Translations under genes and position numbers: made by a program
Shown: in pieces, positions 1-11,635 of the stretch
Layout: each line of letters begins with the position of its first letter
Numbering within the stretch: position 1 is the stretch's first letter
Source of the DNA: Chamaea fasciata
Taxonomy: Eukaryota; Chordata; Aves; Passeriformes; Sylviidae
Direction of reading: 5' to 3'
DNA: 64,000 nucleotides
Assembly (NCBI GenBank): GCA_029207755.1
Contig: JARCOQ010000017.1
Span: 7,018,945 to 7,082,944, forward strand
The notes under the pieces: generated by a model
What the model was told of the DNA's origin: nothing
Databases searched by the model: none
The model's input: only the letters and a program-made list of their open reading frames with translations

Positions 1-1042
1 TCCTCCCTTATTTAAAAAGCTGTAAAAACCCACCCAGTATGTCACAATTGGACTTTTATATATTTTTTTCCAGTGGTTTTGGGGGGTCCCAGAGTGAGGG
101 GGCTGTTCCCTTATCCCAATTTTGGCCCCCCAGAGTGTGGGCTCTGTATTTATTGTCATTTACCCTGTAAATGTGGAGGAATTAGGGGGTGCCTGAAGTC
201 CTGAATGTGCAGCCTCACCTGTTGCATGTAGACAAATACATGCAGTACTTAAAGGTTTATCTTTAGCTTTGCTTTTTATATGTAAAAAACTATTTAAAAG
301 AGAATTTTAAAGCTCAAACAGTTCAAACCCCTCCGTTTGTGTCACATTCCGATGGCCCATCCCCTCCAATGCTGGTGTATGCATCCACCTTCTGAGGAGG
401 AGCAGGTGTGGGCCAAGCCCTCCTCTTCCTCCCTGCCCTTGGGTGACTCAATTTTGGAATTATTTTATTCTTTTCTTTCCATATTTTTATTAAAGGTGGG
501 CAGAGAGCCGGGTAGCTCTCAGGAGTGTTTCCAAATTGTGTCATTTTGAGGCTCTTTGAACTGAGGATGCAAAAAATAAAGAAAAAAAAAAAAAGGGAGA
601 GAAAAATGAAAAATCCACATAAAAACTGACTTTTCCTATGTCATAACCTCACACGTGCTTCTGTCCCACTAACACACACCATGTACCAAATAAAACCCTT
701 CTAACACCTGATGTTTATTTAAGTGCTTTGTTCTGATGGAGGTGTGCAGAGTTGGAAATGCAGGGATTCATCTTTTACCTTCCATGCTCCGACTTGGGTT
801 TGGAAAAAAGGAATTTGGGCATGTTTTTTATGCTGAAACTTTATAAACTTCATCAGTCACTCCAGGTGATCGCATCCTTCCAGCTTCTCTCCGGGGTCTC
901 TCGGATATACTGCCTATGCAAACTTCTGCTCTTGGAGATTTAAACAAAACCCCACTAATTCTGCCTGTTCTGCATCTTGTCTTTGTATTTCCCTTCAGGG
1001 CTTTGTATACTTCACTGAGGTTCCCTTTTTTTAATTTTTCTA

Positions 1043-1076
1043 AATATATATATATATGTGTGTGTATATATATACA
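1043..1076. repeat. TA/TG dinucleotide microsatellite
   Basis: Alternating TA units pass into TG and back into TA. This is a simple compound microsatellite inside the presumed 3' UTR. Confidence 0.9.
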
Positions 1077-2001
1077 GACTTAGTTCCAAAACAATAACTC
1101 CCTTAGAGGTAAAACATGGATATACTCCATCTTGAGAACTTGCAACTCATTTTTTTAAAGAGTTACATGTAAAATTTGTACATGTAAATGTTCCTCCTTG
1201 AATTCATTGATAACCCTCATTTTTTATTTTAAATCTGAGTGCCAGGAGTAGAGAGCGGAATGGGGCAGAGGGCATCGTCCTGTCTATGCCCTCTGGAAAA
1301 CATCCCAGGGAGCCATGGACTTGGAGAACATCTTAAAGGATGGAGACAAACGAGGTCCTTGTCTTGATTTGGGATTTCCAAAACTTTTCTTGAAATCATG
1401 AATTCCCCAGTTTTGTGGTTTATAAGGTCACCCCAAAGCCTCAGAGCTGCGGAGCGGCTTTGCAGGGGGGCAGGGGGGACTTCTCTAATGAAGGTTTCCA
1501 AAGTGATTGTCCTTTCCCCTTTTTTCTTTTGTCAAAAATCAGGTTTTTGGACATTAAAACGAGTAACTTTTGTCCAGAAGGAAACCCATTCCAGCGTTAC
1601 TTCCCCTTTTGTTTCCTCTCCCCACTCCTGCCTTTAAACACTCCGCTTCCCCGAAGCAAAGCTGTGGCTTTGGGGTGGGATGGCTGCATTTTGGGATTGT
1701 CCCTGAGCACCCTCCCCTCAAAGCCCCCCCCTTTTGCACATCACCCTTGAGGAAAGAAACCCCATGAAAATAATGCAAAAACTGGAATTTTTTGCAATAT
1801 TCTGAAAGATAATCTAATTTTCACTCATTCTGTGACACGTGCGACTCCTACGAAAGCCATAATTAATGGTTCCTTTGATTTTGTAGATCCTGAGTCGTGT
1901 TTTGAATTTCAGCCTTTTTTTTTAGTCCCCCTAGTCAAGAGTGCTGTGTGTATGCTTTCATATATATTTATTTTTCAATGTGCTTTAAACCTGTCTACAA
2001 A

Positions 2002-2007
2002 AATAAA
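2002..2007 (+). terminator. Polyadenylation signal AATAAA
   Basis: This canonical hexamer follows a T-rich stretch and precedes a T-rich segment at about 2047-2060. It is the most distal + strand signal in the left tail and probably marks the end of the presumed ZBTB46 transcript. Confidence 0.45.
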
Positions 2008-2039
2008 GCTGAACAAACACAAAAAGGACAGTGTTTGAA

Positions 2040-3215
2040 GATTGTTGATTTTTTTTTTGCTGGGAATATTCTATATTATACTGACTTTATATTAATTATT
2101 ATAAACCTGTGTTTGTATTGAAGATGTGTTTAATATTTTGGGGAGGTTGAGGAGATTTCGTAACCAGAAGTCAGTGGGAGAACATGCTGTGTTGTACTGA
2201 TTTTCTGTCGATGTAGTTCAGGTAAATCTGATTTTATTTTCTAGTTGCTGCCCAGTTCCTCACCTGCCCGGGGGCTGCCCCTCGGATAGAACCTTTGTGA
2301 TGGGATTTAGCTTAGACATACCTGCAAAAATCAATCAGTTTCAATAAATCGGGAAATTGCTGCTACAATTTTGTCTGCTTTTCCTTTTTTTAAATACATA
2401 ATTATTTTCCTCCTTGCCCTGTGTGGAAGGATGGGGCAACATGGGGACCAGCAGGGAGCACTGCTCACCCCCAGGCTGGGGGTACTGCTCCCTACCCCTT
2501 CCCCTTCCTCATTCCAAACAGGCACCTGAGCTGATTCCCTCCCTCCCTGCTGCCTGTTGGTGGCAATTTCCTTATTTTTGGGACATTACCTGACATGAAA
2601 GTAACTCCCAGGAGGATGCACAGGGTGATGCCATTCCAGGGGGATGTGGAATGCAGGAGGGGGATGACAGCTGTGGGTCTGGGGTTGCCAGGAAGTGCAG
2701 GGTGCCCATCCTGCCTGTCTTAAGAGTAACTAAGTAACAGGAATCCTTAAAAAAAAATTACCAAACTTTTTTTTTTTCTTTTGGATCTGATACATCAAAT
2801 CCCTGGAGGGGACAAGTGGGGGCAGAGCACCAGCCTGACCCATGGGGCCAAAGCAGTGTCCAACCCCCTGCAAGGGGGGAACCTGCAATGGGGTGTCCCT
2901 GATGCAAAAGGAACCTTCCCACAGGGCAGGAGGGTGGCAGGGCCACCACCCATGCCTGTCCCCTCCCTGCAGGGGAGAGCGGGGTGGCATGGCCTGGCCA
3001 AATCCGAGCTGCTGCCTGGGCTGGAGAATGACAGCACAAGAGGGGAGAAAGGGTTTTGAGGGGAAAATGGGGGTTTTTTTGGGTAAAAAGGAGGTTTAAA
3101 GTGAATTAAACCCCTTAAAACCCACCCAGGGCTGGAGGCACCCTGCTGCCGCAGTGCCGCGGCCCGCGCGCTCTTGTGCTGTGGGAGGGAGTAGGTAAAA
3201 ATACGAATTTTCATA
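2040..3215. other. Convergent intergenic spacer, ZBTB46-like tail to SLC2A4RG 3' end
   Basis: I see no supported gene. The spacer is AT-rich at first and becomes GC-rich after about 2.4 kb. It holds short T and A homopolymers (for example 2766-2778) and open frames on both strands that look like chance frames in GC-rich DNA. Confidence 0.5.
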
Positions 3216-3218
3216 TAT

Positions 3219-3224
3219 TTTATT
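3219..3224 (-). terminator. SLC2A4RG: SLC2A4RG polyadenylation signal
   Basis: On the minus strand this reads AATAAA, about 600 bases beyond the SLC2A4RG stop codon, with an AT-rich flank. The 3' UTR would then run from about 3821 down to about 3200. It is G/C-rich, with many short G runs on the + strand. Confidence 0.7.
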
Positions 3225-3821
3225 CAAAAAATAAAAACCACACGAAGGAAAAAAATAATAAAAGTAAAGGAAAACAAAAAGACCCCTCTTTGTGCAGTTT
3301 GGCTTAGTGCAAATGGGCGCATTCCTGCAGGCACTTCCCGGGGCATCGCCCCGGTGGGGGCTCCCCAAAACGAGAGAGAGAAATGACATTACAAAGAGTA
3401 AAAACCCCCCTGGGGGAGGTGAGGGGGGGCAGGCACCCACCTCTGCCCTGGGCACCGGGGCTGCCCCCCGGGAGCAGGTGGGGGGCAGGAACGGACACCC
3501 CCTTTCCCAAGCCCCCGCCAGCCACAGGCACAGCTTATTTGAGCCATGTGGGGGTCCCCAAACCGGAGTGGGGAGGGGGCCGGGAGCAGCCAGACACCCC
3601 CTGCCAGCCCCCGCCGGCAAGGAGCGGGGTTGGATTGTTGGATTTAGCTTATCTTCAAAGGGAAAAAAAGGCAGAGGGGGACAAGCTCCGTGGCGGGGGG
3701 GGCTGTGTGTGTGCATAAAGCTTTCGGGGGGCCGTTCCCTGAGTCCGGGGGGGGCGGCCGGGGGGGCGCGAAGGCACCTCGAGTGCAAAATGTGCAAGAA
3801 GGAGGGAGCGGCGGGGCTCCG

Positions 3822-6800
3822 TCAGTCGAGGAAGCGCTGGCAGGCCTTCTTCCAGCGGCACGCCGTGCACCACATCTCCCGGTGCTCCATGCCGTACACC
3901 TTGCGGCACTTCTTGGCCTCCCCCCGCGGCCGCCTGCGGGCAGAGGGGACAAGTCACAACGCGGGGGACACACATGGGTGAGAGGGGACAGGGTGGGGCA
4001 CGACAGCAATGGCTCACCTGGGCACGGCTGGTGGTTTGGGTGGTGGCGGGGTGGGGACAGTGGGGGACACCGGTGGCCGTGGGGGCGTCCGGCAGCCCTG
4101 GAGAAAGAGGACACAACCCTCATCAGACAAGGTGATGAGGGACTGCAGCAGCCCCACTTCCATCCCTGTCCCCACTCCATCCCTGTCCTCGTTCCACCCC
4201 TGTCCCCACTCCATCCCTGTCCTCGCTTCATCCCTGTGCCCCTCACCTGGTATGCGTGGTCAGTGTGGACGTGGCAGCGGCCGGGGGGGGGCCGGGGGGC
4301 TGCAGGGGGAGGCCAGGGCCAGGTCGAGGATCGGCAGCGCCGGCGGAGGAGGAGCCTCGGGGCCGGGAAAGGCGGGAGGCACGGAGGAGGTGGGAGAGAC
4401 CGGAGTGAGGCTGGAGAGCCCGTCAGTCAGCGCGTCCACGTCCACGTCCAGCTCCGTGTAGTAGAAATCCTCCTCGCCATCACTCTGCTCCAGGTCAGCT
4501 TTCCTGCTGCAGGGAGAACAGAGGCTGGCTGGGACACTCTCCCCCAGCACTGCAGGACCCTGCAAGGGGTACCCCATGTGCTTACCCAAGGTGCATGGTT
4601 CGGATGTGCTTCTGCATCCCTGAGGAGCTGCTGAGGACTTTGCCGCAGCTCTTCCACAAGCACTTGAACATCACCTTGGTGGAGTTCTGCAGGACAGAGA
4701 GGTCAGGTTGGCAGACCCATCCCCATCCTCATCCCCAACCTCACCTCCAGCCCCACGGTCACCCCAGCCCAAATATCCTCTTCACTGTCATCCCCAACCT
4801 TACCCTCATCATCACCTACACCCCCACACTTATCTCAACTGTCATGCCTATCTCCAACCTCATCCTCTTCATTCCCACCTCAAATGTCATCCTCCTCATC
4901 TCCATCCACACTGTCCCCATTCCCAAACTCATTCACATGTCCAACCTCATCCCAACTGTCATCCCCATCCTTAACCTCATCTCCTCTTCATCCCCATCCT
5001 TACTATTCCCAAAACCCAACTTCACCCCCATTATGATCCCCAGCTTCATCCCACCTTCCTCTTCCGTGGGGTGGGCTCTCCAAAGATGAAGTGGGTGCCA
5101 TCGGGCTCATCAGGGCCCTCATCCGGCAGTGGGCCAGGCAGGAAGGTGCTGGGGACGTGGCTGGAGAGGGGGGGTGAGGGGGTGGAGGGGGTGGATCGGT
5201 CACTGCAAGGGTCCCAGCTCCAGTCCCCGCTGGTGTTGCTGCTGCTGCTGCAGCTGGAGGACATGGCAGGAGCCTCCTTCCAGACCTCGCTGCCAGGCTC
5301 TGGTGAGAAGGAGGAAGAGGAAGGTCAGGTCCTGCCGTGGGACACATGTCCAGGGATGGGGGGGACAGGAACATGCTCTTACCTGGGGCATGAGTGGCCG
5401 GTGGGTGCCCAAGCACCAGCGGACTGGCAGAGAGGCTGGTGAGCACCGCCGCTGCCATCACCTCGTCAATGCCTGCCTTGCCCGAGAGCTTCCTGCCAGC
5501 GAGAGCAGAGAGGGCTGCGTCAGGATGGACGGGCCCCCCGGGACCCTCTATCACTTTCCCTCCCCCACTGAGGTGCCAGGACCTCCCACCCACGGTGGCC
5601 TGCACACACCCCAGGGTGGCTTGTGTGGGGGTACAGGGGTGGCACAAGGTCTCAGTGGCCCCACCATGCTGGTGGCATCACCAGGTGGAAAGGCAGCCGC
5701 AGATGTCCCACATCCTGCAGCACCCAGAGATGCTGCTGACTCCTCCAGGGATCATCCCAGCAGCTGGCTGGAATTCCCCTGGGCATGGCACAGGCAGAGG
5801 TGCAGGCAGGCTGCCAAAATGCCACTGCCTGTGCCATGCCAGGGGCAACTCTGCATGCCCGTGGGCAGCATTGTGCTGGAGGGTAGTCACCTCCATCCTG
5901 CCCAGGGACGCAGGGAGCGGCTTGCCTAAGGCCAAAGAGTTCCTTGAGGTGGGAAAAAAAAAATAAAAATTTAGATTAAAAAAAAGAAAAGCAAGAGGTC
6001 AAAAGCACCCAAAGGCATTTTGCAAACCGATAACCTGGTGATGCTCCCAGCCGGGAGCCCCCAGAGCTGCCACAGCGGGACAGCCACTCACTGCCGGGGA
6101 TCCCGGCGAGGCCAACAGCGGCCAAAGTCCTCCTGCAGAAAAAAATCCCTGCTCCTGCAGCGAGGCCGGTGCTGGCGGGAGGGTGGTGCCGGTGTCCCTA
6201 CCTGTGCCGGGGCACGGGGATGCACTGCACGGCCGAATGCAGCGCCAGGCACCGCTCCAGCCCCGCGTCCAGCGCCCGCAGCATGTCCTCCTGGCCGACC
6301 GGGTCCTGGCACGACGGCGGCTCCCCCAGCCAGCCCTCGGATCCCAGCGGAGCCTGCGGGAGAGACGGCAGCGGGCAGCAGGGATCCCCGGGCAGTGGGT
6401 TCCACAGGGATCCCCATGACCTCGGTGGGATGGGGAGGTGGGTTTGGGGAGCTGGATCAGTGCCTCCAGGCAGGGCAGTGGTGGGACCCTGCCAGCCACT
6501 CCATGGATCCCCCTGGAATAAATCCCATGTGGATCCCAGCAGCTCGCAGTGGGTTCCAGCCAGGAGTTCCTTAGCACTCTCCAGATCCCCCTGTGATGCC
6601 GCTGCCAGCACCATCACCCACTGGCTGAGCATCAGCAGGGATCCAGTAGAGCCAGGAGACGACCTGACACCCTCCTGGCAACGCAGCTCTAAGGTGGCAG
6701 CCCCCACAATCCCGCACCTTATGAATCCACATCCCAAGTTTATGCCGCTCTGAGCAGATCACCCGGGATCCAGCGGGTATCCCAGAGCTGGGAGCACACT

Positions 6801-7323
6801 CGTGCCTGCCAGGCCGATCCCAGACACCGGCACCCACTGCCTGCCGGAGCTCCGGCACCGAGTGGATTCCACTCCAGGGAGATCCCACGTGATCCAGCAC
6901 CGAGTCGATCCCGCTGCGAGCGGATCCTACCGATCTCCCTGGGGCGGGGCTGGGCGGATCCCCGCGGCGGGAGACCCCTGGAAGATCCCAACGGGCTGCG
7001 ATCCAGAAGAGACGATCCCCGCGGGGGTGCGGACGATGCGACCCACCACCACCCGCCGCGCTCCGCCGCTGCAAACCCCCCCTTCCCGCCCCCCAAAGTT
7101 TATCCCATCGCGGCGCCATTTTACCGGCGGGGAAAGTTTCGGGCGGGCCGCTGTCAGCTGTCACCGCCCCCCCGCCGCCTCCCCCGGATCCCACCCCGGT
7201 CTCCGCCGCCGCCCCCGGTACCTTGGCGGCGGCGGCGCGGGCGGCGGGCGGCGCGGGCGGCGGCGGCGGGCGGCGGCGGCGGCGGGCGGGCATTAGGACC
7301 GCGGGCGGGCGCGGGGGGTCCAT
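3822..7323 (-). CDS. SLC2A4RG: SLC2A4 regulator (GLUT4 enhancer factor), 8 coding exons, with a frame break in exon 6
   Basis: Nuclear DNA-binding protein of the SLC2A4RG/ZNF395/ZNF704 family. Human SLC2A4RG binds the GLUT4 promoter with MEF2. Coding exons in transcript order: 7323-7222, 6353-6202, 5492-5383, 5299-5055, 4686-4586, 4506-4247, 4097-4018, 3933-3822. Every junction has GT-AG ends and matching phase. The product is 386 aa (human about 387): a proline/arginine-rich start; a family motif [20 protein letters not shown] from residue 86; a serine-rich stretch; basic PRKRK at the end of exon 4; one C2H2 finger (C212, C217, H230, H235); an acidic [11 protein letters not shown] block; and a C-terminal C-clamp (C359, C372, C375, C381) ending CQRFLD. 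Exon 6 has one extra base in a nine-base C run (4283-4291). Read literally, translation stops at 4260-4262 and the C-clamp is lost. Dropping one base restores DHAYQ and the correct phase into exon 7, so I suspect an assembly indel. The start is the upstream of two in-frame ATGs (7323 and 7293). Confidence 0.93.
4155..4242. repeat. Minisatellite in SLC2A4RG intron 6
   Basis: Imperfect tandem units related to CCCTGTCCCCACTCCAT occur about five times between exons 7 and 6. They are pyrimidine-rich on the + strand. Confidence 0.8.
4715..5045. repeat. Degenerate pyrimidine-rich tandem repeat in SLC2A4RG intron 4
   Basis: About 330 bases made of variants of CATCCCCAACCTCAT. They fill almost the whole intron between exons 5 and 4. 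Open frames across it (His/Pro/Thr-rich) are products of the repeat and not genes. Confidence 0.8.
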
Positions 7324-7650
7324 GCGCGGAGCGGCCGCGGCCCGGCGGGGGGAGCGCGCTCCGCCGCGCGCGGCCCCGGTATCGGCGCCGGCTGGGCCAC
7401 GCCCCCCGAGCGCCGCGCCATTGGCCGGAGCGCGCGGGCTGGAACGCGGCCGCCGCTCTCCGCGCCGCTGATTGGTCGAAGCGCGCTGCCACTTCGCCGC
7501 CGGCGGCCACGCCCCCCACCCTCGCGGGGCCGCCACGCCCCCCGGCCGCGCCACGCCCCCGCCGGCAGCGGCCATCTTCGCGCGCCCCGCCCTCCCGCCG
7601 CGCGCGCTCACCGCGGGACCCCCCCCAAAAAAACACCTCCCCAAAACCCC
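7000..7650 (-). promoter_or_regulatory. SLC2A4RG: SLC2A4RG CpG-island promoter with paired CCAAT boxes and GC/CACCC boxes
   Basis: The segment is extremely GC- and CpG-rich and covers the first coding exon and the DNA upstream of it. Two CCAAT boxes face the gene (minus strand) at 7420-7424 and 7471-7475, about 50 bases apart. Four CCACGCCCC boxes (KLF/Sp type) occur at about 7397, 7507, 7533 and 7551. There is no TATA box. The transcription start is not directly visible but should lie between the ATG at 7323 and the nearer CCAAT box. Confidence 0.75.
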
Positions 7651-7749
7651 AGCCCACCTCCACTGCCCGTGTCACCCCCCCCCCCCAACGCTCAGACCCC
7701 GCCGGCACCCCTGGGGCCACCGTGAAGTCACCCCCACCTTTTCCCGCCA

Positions 7750-8150
7750 AACTCGCGGGGCTCCCCAAAAGTTGCAGAGGACCCCCGAAAGTTCCGATTT
7801 TGTTGTTCCGGCGCGGGATTCTGGGCGCCCCCCAAATAAACGTGGGGACCCCGCCACCGTGAAGCATCCCGCAAAAGTCCCGACGGCTCCTGCGGACTTA
7901 CCGGGGTGAAACTTGAAGCATTAAAATTTGGGGGACTCGTGCAAAAGTCATGTCCCCCGCCAAATTATAGGGCTGCCGATAAGTTACAGGGGTTCTTCAA
8001 ACGTTGCAGAGTTCCTCACAAAGTTAGGCTCCCCAAAATTTATAGGGTCCCCCCAAAATTCACTCCGAAGTTTTATATCCCCCACAACTTGCTTGTAGGG
8101 CTCCCCCCATCAGCTCTAGAGCTCCCCCAAAAGTTACAGTCACCTTCTGC
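7750..8150. repeat. Degenerate minisatellite, CTCCCCAAAAGTTACAG-type units
   Basis: About a dozen diverged units of roughly 17-30 bases occur, each combining a C run, an A run and GTTACAG or ATTTATAGG. Clear examples start at 7759, 8031 and 8124. The block borders the SLC2A4RG CpG island. Confidence 0.7.
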
Positions 8151-8289
8151 TAGAAAGGGGGTGTGGTCTGGACTTTTGGGGTGTGTGTGCCGTTCCCAGC
8201 AGGAAAGAAGTCCCTAATTCAACCGTCAGCCCTGCCAGAACGCACCCAGAATGGCGGGGTGCGGGTGGGGTGTCCGGGCTGCGAGGGGT

Positions 8290-8565
8290 CCAGGACGTAC
8301 TTGGGGTACTGAGGTGCCTGGGGGGTACACCGGGGTGCATGGGCTCCATGGGGAGCCTGGGCTACCCTGCGCATGTGGGATGCATGGAATGCCCTGGGTA
8401 CATGGAATGCTTGGAGTGCCTGGGATGCATGGGATTCTGGGGTGCATTGGGGTGCCCAGAGCACGTGGGGTGGCACGGGGTACCTGTAGTGAAGAGGGAA
8501 TGTGCGGTCCATGTGATTCATGGGGTGCGTGAGATTTTGGGGCGCATGGGGTGTTTGGGGAGCTC
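8290..8565. repeat. GC-rich minisatellite, GGGGTGCATGG-type units
   Basis: Short units mixing TGCATGG, TGCCTGGG and TGGGGTGC are repeated with much variation. Open frames here on either strand have low complexity (Gly/Met/Cys or His/Pro/Ala) and look like repeat translations. Confidence 0.75.
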
Positions 8566-9473
8566 CTGCTGGCGCCCAGCCGCGTTCTGCTCCTCGCCTG
8601 CCCCAAAACCCGCGCGGCAGCGACCGCCGGGAGGCGGCGAGGGCCAGCAGGTCCTGCTCCTGCTGGATTGACCAACCCGCAGCCTGAAGGCCGGGACAGA
8701 GTCCGTGCGGCTGTCCCGGATGGTGGCCCCCCCCTGTCCCCCGCCGCCTGTCCTCCCCGCCTGTCTCCCCTGCCTGTCCCCCAGCAACCCTGGGCTGCCT
8801 GACACGGCTGTTTCCCGTGGCTCGGGGGCTGTGGGGTTGCTGGGGCAGCATCCCGGGGATCCCCTGCCTGGGGAGACGATGTTCCCAGCTTGGCTTCTGG
8901 GGTGTTCGGCCACCCCTTCTTCCCTGCTCGGCCACCCCTTGTTCCCTGCTCAGGTACCGGTTCCACCCTGCGCCAACCTCAGGTGCTTTCCTAATGGTGA
9001 AAAAAGGAGCAAACCGGGAAAACCCCCACGAACCCCCCCAAGCTCCCGGTGTCACCCCGGCACAGCCGCCCGCGGGGTGTCCCTGCACGCCACAGAATTG
9101 GGGACCAGCCGGATGAAGGGCAGTGTCCCCCAAGAGACACCCGCGGGGCCCCGGGCAGCGCGGGAGGAGGAGCACAGCCGGAGCAGCCTTTTTTCCCCAT
9201 CCTGTCCCGTCCCCGGGGAGTCTGATCCCGCAGCCCCCGTTAGCGCAGCCCTGCAGGAGCCTGTGGGGCCCGGGGGAGGCTCCGCGGCCGCCCCCGCTCT
9301 GGTTTAATGGTTAACGGCGGCCGAAGCGCAGAGCTGGAGGCTCCGGCAGCTCCGTTCGGTGTTGTGCAACTCCACGAGAATCGCCCACCCTTGCACAGGG
9401 TGCCGCCAGCCCGACCCCCGGCCCGGGCCCTGGGGGTCGGCAGGGTGGCATCCCAAATTAAAATCGTGGTCAT

Positions 9474-9570
9474 AGTCCCTCTTGAGTTGGAAAAGCCATG
9501 CGAGGATCTTTTAGTCCAACTCCTGGCTCTGAACAGGACTCCCCCCCAAGAATCACCATCCCTGGGAGAT
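9474..9570 (-). mobile_element. CR1 LINE 3' fragment
   Basis: Read from the minus strand, the block ends like a CR1 3' end, with segments corresponding to the usual GTTGGACTC..ATCCT..CAACTC and a CATAG-type tail. It is diverged and short. Confidence 0.65.
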
Positions 9571-9904
9571 CCCCCCGTGGTACCTGGATGCCCTTGCTAG
9601 GGGTTGGCTGTGGACTGGACTGCGATGCCCCTCGCTCAGGGGCTCTTGCAGAGGGAGGCGCGGCCGTGCCCGCACTACCCGTGTCCCCGGCTGCCTGCTG
9701 GGGGTGCAGAGCTGCCGGGGGACGGGGACTTACGCGTGTGAGCTTTAGGGATGTGGGGCTAGGCAGGGTGCGGAGCTGTTCAGGTGTGAGGCTAGTTTGG
9801 GTGGAGAGCCCTGTGCTGCCGTACAGCCACAGAGGTGCGCGGGCTACGGAGCCGTACGGGGTACAGGGACCATGGGGGGGGGGGGTGGATCCTTATACTA
9901 CAGA

Positions 9905-10040
9905 GCCCCGTACAGCGCCATGCAGCGTGTCACACCGTGCAGGTGTCGCACCGTGCAGGTGTCGCACCGTGCAGTGTGCAGTGCACCTTGCAGCGCCGTG
10001 CTACATCCTACAGCGTGCAGGACTATAGGACGTGCAGCCC
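9905..10040. repeat. Short tandem repeat, CACCGTGCAGGTGTCG units
   Basis: A 16-base unit occurs about 2.5 times at 9942-9980. Looser GTGCAG-containing units flank it on both sides. Confidence 0.8.
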
Positions 10041-11635
10041 CGTTCAGGCTCTTACGGCGCTCGCTGGGCTCCTGCTCGCTCCCTCTTGTGGGAACGGCGA
10101 CGTTCAGCACCGTCCCCTCACAGTGACAGAGAGCCCCGCACACTCTGTCCCCTGGGGCTGAGACGGGGTACTGACCCCAACCCCGACCTTCCCGACCAGA
10201 CCCTGAGACTCCAAGTGATGTTTGGGATGGATTCTTCATTCACCACCCAGACTTCGAGTCTCCAGTCAGGGCTCCAGGCACATTTTCCATCACCCTGAGA
10301 ACTGGGCAGTTGTTCTCTTAAGTAAGTCCGGCTCTCCCAAGTCCCACAGGAATTATGGGCAAGCAGGCAGTTCTGCACGGCTTCTGTTGCTGCTGGGGCA
10401 AATTGAAGACCAAATCTGGCCACCTCAGTTCTGCCACAGCAAGAGCTTTCCCTTCCCTGGTACAATTCCAAGCCTGCCTTTCCCCAGAGAGGTGGCACAG
10501 TGGTCCCCACATCCCAGCCCACAGGCAGCGTAGGGACTGGCGTGAAGTCACACTGATCCCACATGGAAGTGATGCTCCTGTGCCTGGCAACACAGCCCAG
10601 AACAGCTCAGGGGATTCAGGTGGAGCAGGAGGGACCCAGCCACGTGCGGTAGGATGATGGAGAAGGGGAGCAGGGGAAGGATGAAACTGGGGGCAGCGTG
10701 GTGGGAGCCCACACGTCACTGTGGTGGGCTGGCAGCAGGAAGAGCGCGGCAGCACCGGCCCCAGCCGTGCTCTATCAGCGCCCTTATCTCGCAGGGGGAT
10801 GGGAAAAGCTCTCGAGGGCGGCTGTGGTTTGGCGTCGAGCGCGGGGCTGACGACGCCTGGGGTGCCTCCAGCTCTAACGCCTTCAGCGGGGTTTGCTGAG
10901 CACCGCGTTCTCGGTTTTAATCTCTTCACCTGCCGCGGTGCAGGGGCAAAGGTGCTGAGAGAAGGCACGTCGCTTCCTGCCACACAGCCTGGCACGGCAC
11001 GGGGGCTGCGGGTTCCCCCCGGCTCCAGCGAGCACCAGACCATCGTGCCACGAGGTCAGGCAGCCGCTGGCCAGCCGGTGGCCATGTGACCAGGGCCACC
11101 GTCATTGTCATTGCCTCGCCACGGCGTCCCTTGAGGCACGGATGTGCAACTCCACCGCGGAGGAGAGGAGGGGAGATTAAGCTCTGGTACACATCCAGCT
11201 CACCCAAGCTTTTTTTGCACTTTTTTTTTGGTGCAGGACCCACAGGAGTGATGGGGAGGTGAGCAAGGAAGCAAATGCTGGGCAAACGGAGCCTGGCTCG
11301 TACCCCAGTCCTGTGCAAGGCTCTGCTCTGGCAAAGATCACCCCATACGGCAGCTCTTGGTGGCTTTGTGTCCTCATTTCCGAGGTGCCAAACCACCAAT
11401 CCAGGGCAGGTGCACGCACAGTCACACTGTGCTCAAAGCTGCTCTCCCAGCATCAGTTGCACCAGCAGCAGCAAACAGTCCTCAGACTCAGTTTAAGAGT
11501 GTAAACCTTCTCTCAGCCTTTTAATGGTGTTTGGGAGAGGGCTGCCCATGGGAGACACCCTAGCGTGGGTCTGAAAGGGTGGGAATGGAGGATGCCCACA
11601 GAGCCCACAGTCCACACCAGTGAAATTTCTGCATT

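Larger units (their letters stand above)
1..2030 (+). other. ZBTB46: 3' UTR-like tail, probably ZBTB46 3' UTR
   Basis: No convincing coding exon is visible. The stretch is AT-rich, in contrast to the GC-rich DNA to its right, and contains several + strand AATAAA hexamers (575-580, 689-694, 2002-2007). The last sits in a typical context, after a T-rich block and a run of A's. In human, ZBTB46 lies tail to tail with SLC2A4RG. The SLC2A4RG found here is on the minus strand with its 3' end facing this tail, so a + strand ZBTB46 3' UTR is expected. The gene name rests on synteny only. No protein sequence supports it. Confidence 0.45.

Noticed and set aside
2331..2525. Minus-strand small ORF in the convergent spacer
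   Set aside because: It is short, has no motif, and lies between two converging 3' ends.
3096..3797. Minus-strand ORF of 233 codons
   Set aside because: It lies in the SLC2A4RG 3' UTR, ends in low-complexity Tyr/Phe-rich sequence and has no domain.
3690..4634. Plus-strand ORF of 314 codons over SLC2A4RG 3' exons
   Set aside because: It is antisense to well-supported exons, Gly/Arg-rich, and has no motif. It is a GC-driven shadow.
5129..5929. Plus-strand ORF of 266 codons
   Set aside because: It is antisense to SLC2A4RG exons 3 and 4 and is Trp/Gly/Cys-rich, as expected of a complement frame.
6571..7644. Minus-strand ORF of 357 codons across the SLC2A4RG promoter
   Set aside because: It runs through intron 1 and the CpG island. 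Only the short segment ending at 7222 belongs to the gene. The rest is an open frame caused by high GC.
8219..9175. Minus-strand ORF of 318 codons
   Set aside because: It reads through a minisatellite with His/Pro/Ala-rich low-complexity translation and has no homology I recognise.
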